Below, piece after piece: positions 59,796-64,000 of a DNA stretch of 64,000 nt. The notes beneath the pieces were generated by a model, which searched no databases, was not told where the DNA came from, and worked only from the letters and a program-made list of their open reading frames with translations. A program made the translations under genes and the position numbers. The stretch spans positions 124,001-188,000 of the forward strand of contig JAMAHW010000074.1 of NCBI GenBank assembly GCA_023627715.1, written 5' to 3'. Origin of the DNA: Periconia sp. R9002 (Eukaryota > Ascomycota > Dothideomycetes > Pleosporales > Periconiaceae). Position 1 is the first letter of the stretch. Each line of letters starts with the position of its first letter.

Positions 59796-60152
59796 TTTTG
59801 TATGTCCCTTGAATAACTTTCTTGTCAATATTCCGTTCCTACCGGGAAGCAGTTTCACGGCATATGAAGTGTCGTTGCTGTATCTTGGGTTAGTATGTTG
59901 ACGGAGGGGTCGGCAGTGTTGTTGTTTACCATCTTCCCCCAAACGGAAACAAACGCCACAGATCGCGCAGTCACGTGCACTCCAGCCACACTTTGGTCCC
60001 CACACGAGTCATGCAATTAACAGACTAGCGCGCAATTGCGACATCGGGGACTGCCGCGGCACGTCACCTTTCATTCTGTTCTGTACAGGAAAAACACCTC
60101 CGACGTCTCCCGCCGCCACCACACCATTCTCCTTCGCAAACGGCGATCCACA
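59796..60152. promoter_or_regulatory. Divergent promoter with TCACGTG site
   Basis: A 357-bp spacer between condensin and cysteine synthase genes. TCACGTG at 59971-59977 matches the Cbf1/CDEI-type motif known from yeast sulfur genes. Use here is inferred. Confidence 0.45.
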
Positions 60153-61431
60153 ATGTTCAGGACTGCGTCGCGAAGTTTCGCCGCCTCGGCATGGCGAAGG
60201 GCAGAGTCGCTCTCGCAATTGGAGGCTGCGTACCAGACGGGCATTAACATCTCCAAAGCGCAGGGTGTTGGTCAGCGAGGCTTCATTGATGGTATGTACC
60301 AAACAACTCGACCTTGATTCTACTTCTGCAATTATGGTTTTTCTATATGAAATTTGCACAATATCCATCCCATCTCCCATCATTCATACATCCACATGAT
60401 AAAAAAAAACACTCAACTAACCTTCATATTTAGCAATCGGCAAAACCCCCCTCATCCGCCTAAAGCGCCTCTCCGAAGAAACCGGCTGCAACGTCCTCGG
60501 CAAAGCCGAATTCCAAAACCCCGGCGGCTCCGTCAAAGACCGCGCCGCCCTCTACGTCGTCGAAAACGCCGAGCGCCTCGGCCTCCTCAAACCAGGCGGC
60601 ACCGTAATCGAAGGCACGGCAGGCAACACGGGCATCGGGCTCGCGCACGTGTGCCGCTCCAAGGGGTACAAGCTCGTCATTTACATGCCCAACACGCAGT
60701 CGCAGGGCAAGATCGATCTGCTGCGGCTTCTGGGTGCGGAAGTATACCCCGTCCCCGCCGTCGCGTTCGACAACGAGATGAATTACAATCACCAGGCGAA
60801 GCGGCACGCGGAGAGCTTGGAGAATGCGGTGTGGACGAATCAGTTTGACAATGTGGCGAATCGGCAGGCGCACATCGAGACGACGGGGCCGGAGATTTGG
60901 TACCAGACGGGTGGCAAGGTGGATGCGTTTACGTGCGCGACGGGCACGGGGGGTTCGTTGGCGGGCGTGACGCGGTATTTGAAGGAGAAGAGCGATGGCC
61001 GTGTGAAGAGTTTCCTTGCGGATCCCCCGGGGTCGGTCTTGCATTCGTACATCCAGAGCGGAGGGAAGCTTGCTGAGCGAGCAGGTGGGTCCATCACCGA
61101 GGGCATCGGCCAAGGCCGTGTGACGGAGAACTTGAAGCCTGATATCGATCTCCTGGACGGGTCGTTGCACATCAGCGACGAGAAGACGATCGAGATGGTG
61201 TATAGGTGTTTGGATGAGGAGGGCTTGTATCTGGGCGCGAGTTCGTGCTTGAACGTGGTGGCGGCCAAGGAGGTGGCGGAGAAGCTGGGTAAAGGAAGTA
61301 CCGTCGTGACTCTCCTCTGCGACGGCGCGTACAGATATGCGGATCGTCTGTTCTCTAGGAAGTGGCTCGAGGAGAAGAAGCTGATAGGGTCAATACCGCA
61401 GCACTTGACAAAGTACATTGTCTTGCCTTGA
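60153..61431 (+). CDS. Cysteine synthase, mitochondrial type (PLP-dependent)
   Basis: Two exons (60153-60291 and 60434-61431; 142-nt intron splitting an Ala codon) give 378 residues. The N-terminus ([19 protein letters not shown]) is Arg/Ser/Ala-rich, as expected for mitochondrial import. The fold-type II PLP domain follows: IGKTPLIRL, the Schiff-base Lys in [15 protein letters not shown] (about residue 82), the substrate loop [12 protein letters not shown], the phosphate-binding loop TGTGGSLAG and [11 protein letters not shown] near the end, closing with the [10 protein letters not shown] tail. It forms cysteine from O-acetylserine and sulfide; the EGTAGNTG variant belongs to the fungal CS2 group. 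The frame is open upstream of 60153, but MFRTASRS is the natural targeting start. It shares a divergent promoter with YCG1. Confidence 0.93.
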
Positions 61432-61560
61432 TACCGCAAGCAAGATACCGAGCCAAAAATAATTGTAAAATCAACGTAACAACACCATCTAAACTTCAAA
61501 AAAGCAATATCGAAGAAACCTTTCTATACGTCCATCTATTCCACATCTACGTCTACCCAT

Positions 61561-62987
61561 CTATATCATCGGACTCCCACTCACAAACCCATTCACGACC
61601 GAACTAATCAACTGATGCGCAATCGCCGTCTTGGGCGGCAACCTCAACCCCCCCTCCTTATACTCGGGACCGGGCGCTTCCCCCAACCCACTCGTGCCCA
61701 CTCTAAGCGCCTCGCGCACCTCGTCCGCCAAATACCACTTCGCATCCTCCAACTCCGCATCGTGTCCCAAATGAATCGTCTCCCCGCCGGGAATCGCCTG
61801 CCCAATGGCGCCAATCATTAGGTTAGCGGGATACGGCCAGGGCTGCGTGGAGTGAATCACGACGCGACCGAGGTGAATCCCGCTTTCCTCCCACACCTCG
61901 CGACGAACAGCTTCCTCGACGGATTCAGCAGGTTCGAGGAACCCGGCTAGCGTGCTATACCAGTGAGGTGGGAAGCGCTTGGAGCGACCTAGCAGGATGC
62001 GCTGGCCGTCGGCGGACACGACGGCCATGATGACGGTGGGGTCGGTGCGGGGGAAGGAGAGGTTGGAGATTCCTTTGCGGGTTGCGCAGGGGGGACGGGC
62101 GGGGTCTTTGACGGAGGGCGCGATGTCTTTTGGGGGGCAGGTCCGCTTGAAGCCGCCGTTGATGGAGAGGGTTGGGTATCCGCACGACGCGCAGTAGGGG
62201 TTTCGCGCGTTCCAGTCAAGCATGTGTTTGGCTTCGGCGTAGATGGCAGCTAGTGATAGAGATATCAGTGATCGGCTCTACGTCGTACAGTTATGTTGGA
62301 AAATGAGGAATTGTACTCACCATCCTCCGCCGTCATATCCATAATAACCCTCCCCTTCTGAAAATCCAGCCCTTTGGCCTTCATACCCGCAATCAACTTC
62401 TCCGCCGCCTCCGTCACGCTCCCCTTGGGCGTAACATCGACGGCAAACCACGGCTGTCCCCTATAATGCTCCTTGTACACAAACTCCCCCTTCCCCTCGC
62501 GCCCATCCAGCCCCAGGAAGATGACCTGCGGAATGTACGTCGCCGAGTTGTACTCATTGATGACGTCTTCTTCGCTTTTGGCGTAGGGGTCCTCGCCGAT
62601 GATGGGCGCGACGTCGGCGTAGGCGGCGGTGGCGAGGGCTTGCGGGCTCGAGACGAGCGGCTCGAGGTTGTTGAAGAGGATGAAGGCTGTGCTGGGGTGC
62701 TTGAGCGCTGAGGAGAGGAACTTGTAGTCGGGTCGTAGGAAGGAGACGCGGTTCAGCGGGGAGCCTTTGCTTAAAGTTAATCACTGCTCATATACGGCAC
62801 AACCACAACATCATCTCCGTAAAAAAAGTCGACGAGTTGGTCATTGAACGAGAGAGTGAGAGAGAGAGGGGTAGCAGAGTAAATTACCGGCAAAGTAGTT
62901 TGCAATTTCCTTTCCGAATTTGCGGCTCAACATGGAGTCGACGGTTGCGTGGGCGGGCTCGGGCAGGTCCGGTACCGGGTTTGGCAT
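61561..62987 (-). CDS. NPY1: NADH pyrophosphatase (Nudix, zinc ribbon), Npy1-like
   Basis: Three exons (62987-62888, 62764-62321, 62249-61561) give 410 residues. An N-terminal substrate-recognition domain (YFAGSPLNRVSFLR, then VIFLGLDGREGKGEF) is followed by a zinc-ribbon-like motif (NPYCASCGYP..CPP; about residues 197-217) and a Nudix domain whose box reads GFLEPAESVEEAVRREVWEESGI, an exact GX5EX7REUXEEXGU match. Downstream SQPWPYPANLMIGAIGQA fixes the NADH-pyrophosphatase subfamily (SQPWPFPxS). Here the usual Ser after the Trp-Pro-x-Pro is Ala-Asn. It cleaves NADH to NMNH and AMP. Yeast Npy1 is peroxisomal; this C-terminus (GSPMI) is not a PTS1. Introns are 123 and 71 nt with standard borders. 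Confidence 0.92.
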
Positions 62988-63767
62988 CGTTGTTTCGTCT
63001 TTCTATGAAGTTGCGGGAAGTTGGGTTTGATGTATGTAGTAATGTACTCGAGGAAAAGGAAAATTGTACCTCGGCAAATAACGTCAATCCTTCAAATCAA
63101 AGAATAGAAGATCGTGTCTAAGAAGAGTGATGGTGGGGTTATGCTATTGATGGTCTAAGGTATAGATGTATCAATCGTGAAAGAGAGAAGAAAAGAAGAA
63201 AGCACGATCGGGCTCGACAGGCAAAAAGGTAGATCAAGGGGACTGCTTAGTTATTTAGTCTAGTTATACAGACGGTAGGTGTATACGGTACCCGTATGTG
63301 TATGACATAGCAGCACTACAATTAGTCAGTTAGTCCACCGTTTCGTAGATTACCATGGAAATAGCGATATCCCCCCTCCCGCCACAAAGGAGGATGGATA
63401 TGCAGGGAAACGATAACGGCGCCCGGCTGACTGATTACTGAACGTACTAAGGGGCGAAGCATCGTCATCAAGATGCATGCAAAAAGGGAAGCATTATTAT
63501 TGCACAATTGGGGATTCGACTCGCACGTAGGCGTTGGTGGGGGAGGTGAGTTGTCCCGCTCCGCTCCGCTCCCGAGGCGTCAAGACGTTATCGATAAGCT
63601 GTCATGCATGCACATGCACATGCATCCCTCAGTCATCCCACACACGTACACTCAAACACATTGTCTGCCATTGCGACCTACCAACCACATACCCACGCGC
63701 GAGATACACCCAACACCCCGCCAGCACACGCTATGATATAACAAAAACACCCAACGTCTCTGCAATC
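62988..63767. other. Divergent spacer, no gene seen
   Basis: Separates the NADH pyrophosphatase and the right-edge gene. A GA-rich leader lies near 62840-63000 of the neighbouring gene. No coding region supported. Confidence 0.45.
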
Positions 63768-64000
63768 ATGAGTGGCTTCTACGTGCGTCCAGTCCTCCCA
63801 TCAATCCACCTAATCACCTAACACCAACACCACCAACTCTAGATCGGCGACTCCTCGCCCTCACACGCCCCTTCCACCACCACAACCAACCACAATAATA
63901 ACGACAACGACTCCGACGCATCCTCCACAACTTCTTCCCTCGACCTCCCCTACCCAGAACCCCTCCCGCGCAGCGCCTTCCTCGATCCAGACTTCACGCC
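63768..64000 (+). CDS. N-terminus of probable COG complex subunit 2 (partial, right edge)
   Basis: A 15-nt first exon (63768-63782, MSGFY) is spliced (GTGCGT..CTCTAG) to an exon from 63843 running off the edge. The visible protein is a Ser/Thr/Asn/Asp-rich stretch followed by LDLPYPEPLPRSAFLDPDF. The segment LPYPEPLPRSAFL-PDF resembles the start of fungal conserved oligomeric Golgi subunit 2, which tethers vesicles in retrograde Golgi transport. Only about 58 residues are visible, so identification is tentative. Confidence 0.45.

Overview
This window is nuclear DNA of a filamentous ascomycete (Pezizomycotina). The evidence is short introns of about 45-125 nt with GT..AG borders and CTAAC/CTGAC-like branch sites, fungal-only families (Zn2Cys6 regulator, fungal rhodopsin-like membrane protein, DUF3176), and AT-rich, transition-mutated repeats of the kind left by RIP. 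A mannitol dehydrogenase of exactly the Alt a 8 / Cla h 8 length and motif pattern points weakly to Dothideomycetes. The class is a guess. I resolved about 26 protein-coding loci, most with exon borders that agree in phase. No tRNA, rRNA or CRISPR was found.

1-12.4 kb is an accessory, secondary-metabolism-like block. It holds the KR part of a polyketide synthase that lacks its N-terminal half, a divergently transcribed PKS-cluster-type short-chain reductase, a Zn2Cys6 regulator, two divergent cytochrome P450 genes (one interrupted by an in-frame TAA, one intact) and an N-acyl-D-amino-acid deacylase-like amidohydrolase. It looks like a decaying cluster. The broken P450 lies beside a copy of a dispersed repeat showing C/T and G/A differences.

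12.4-34.2 kb mixes secreted and metabolic genes: a rhodopsin-like membrane protein, GH15-CBM20 glucoamylase, NADP mannitol dehydrogenase, an F-box protein, a GNAT acetyltransferase, a second SDR, a secreted type-B carboxylesterase with a GC-AG intron, cytosolic-type arginyl-tRNA synthetase with a tiny last exon, and a secreted GH43-like enzyme. The gaps at 25.6-27.4 kb and 29-30.2 kb are AT-rich and hold decayed repeats, a possible MITE and a possible NACHT relic.

34.5-45.1 kb is mostly housekeeping: YJU2 splicing factor, Cdc16/Cut9 APC/C subunit, a secreted GH2 exo-beta-D-glucosaminidase, an acyl-CoA dehydrogenase and a Cys-rich single-pass wall/sensor-like protein. 45-50.8 kb is repeat-rich around a DUF3176 membrane protein that is flanked by two diverged copies of one segment, one carrying a 46-T run. 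50.8-64 kb holds an unrecognised protein, a GT25-like glycosyltransferase, condensin subunit Ycg1/Cnd3, cysteine synthase, NADH pyrophosphatase and the start of a probable COG2 gene at the right edge.
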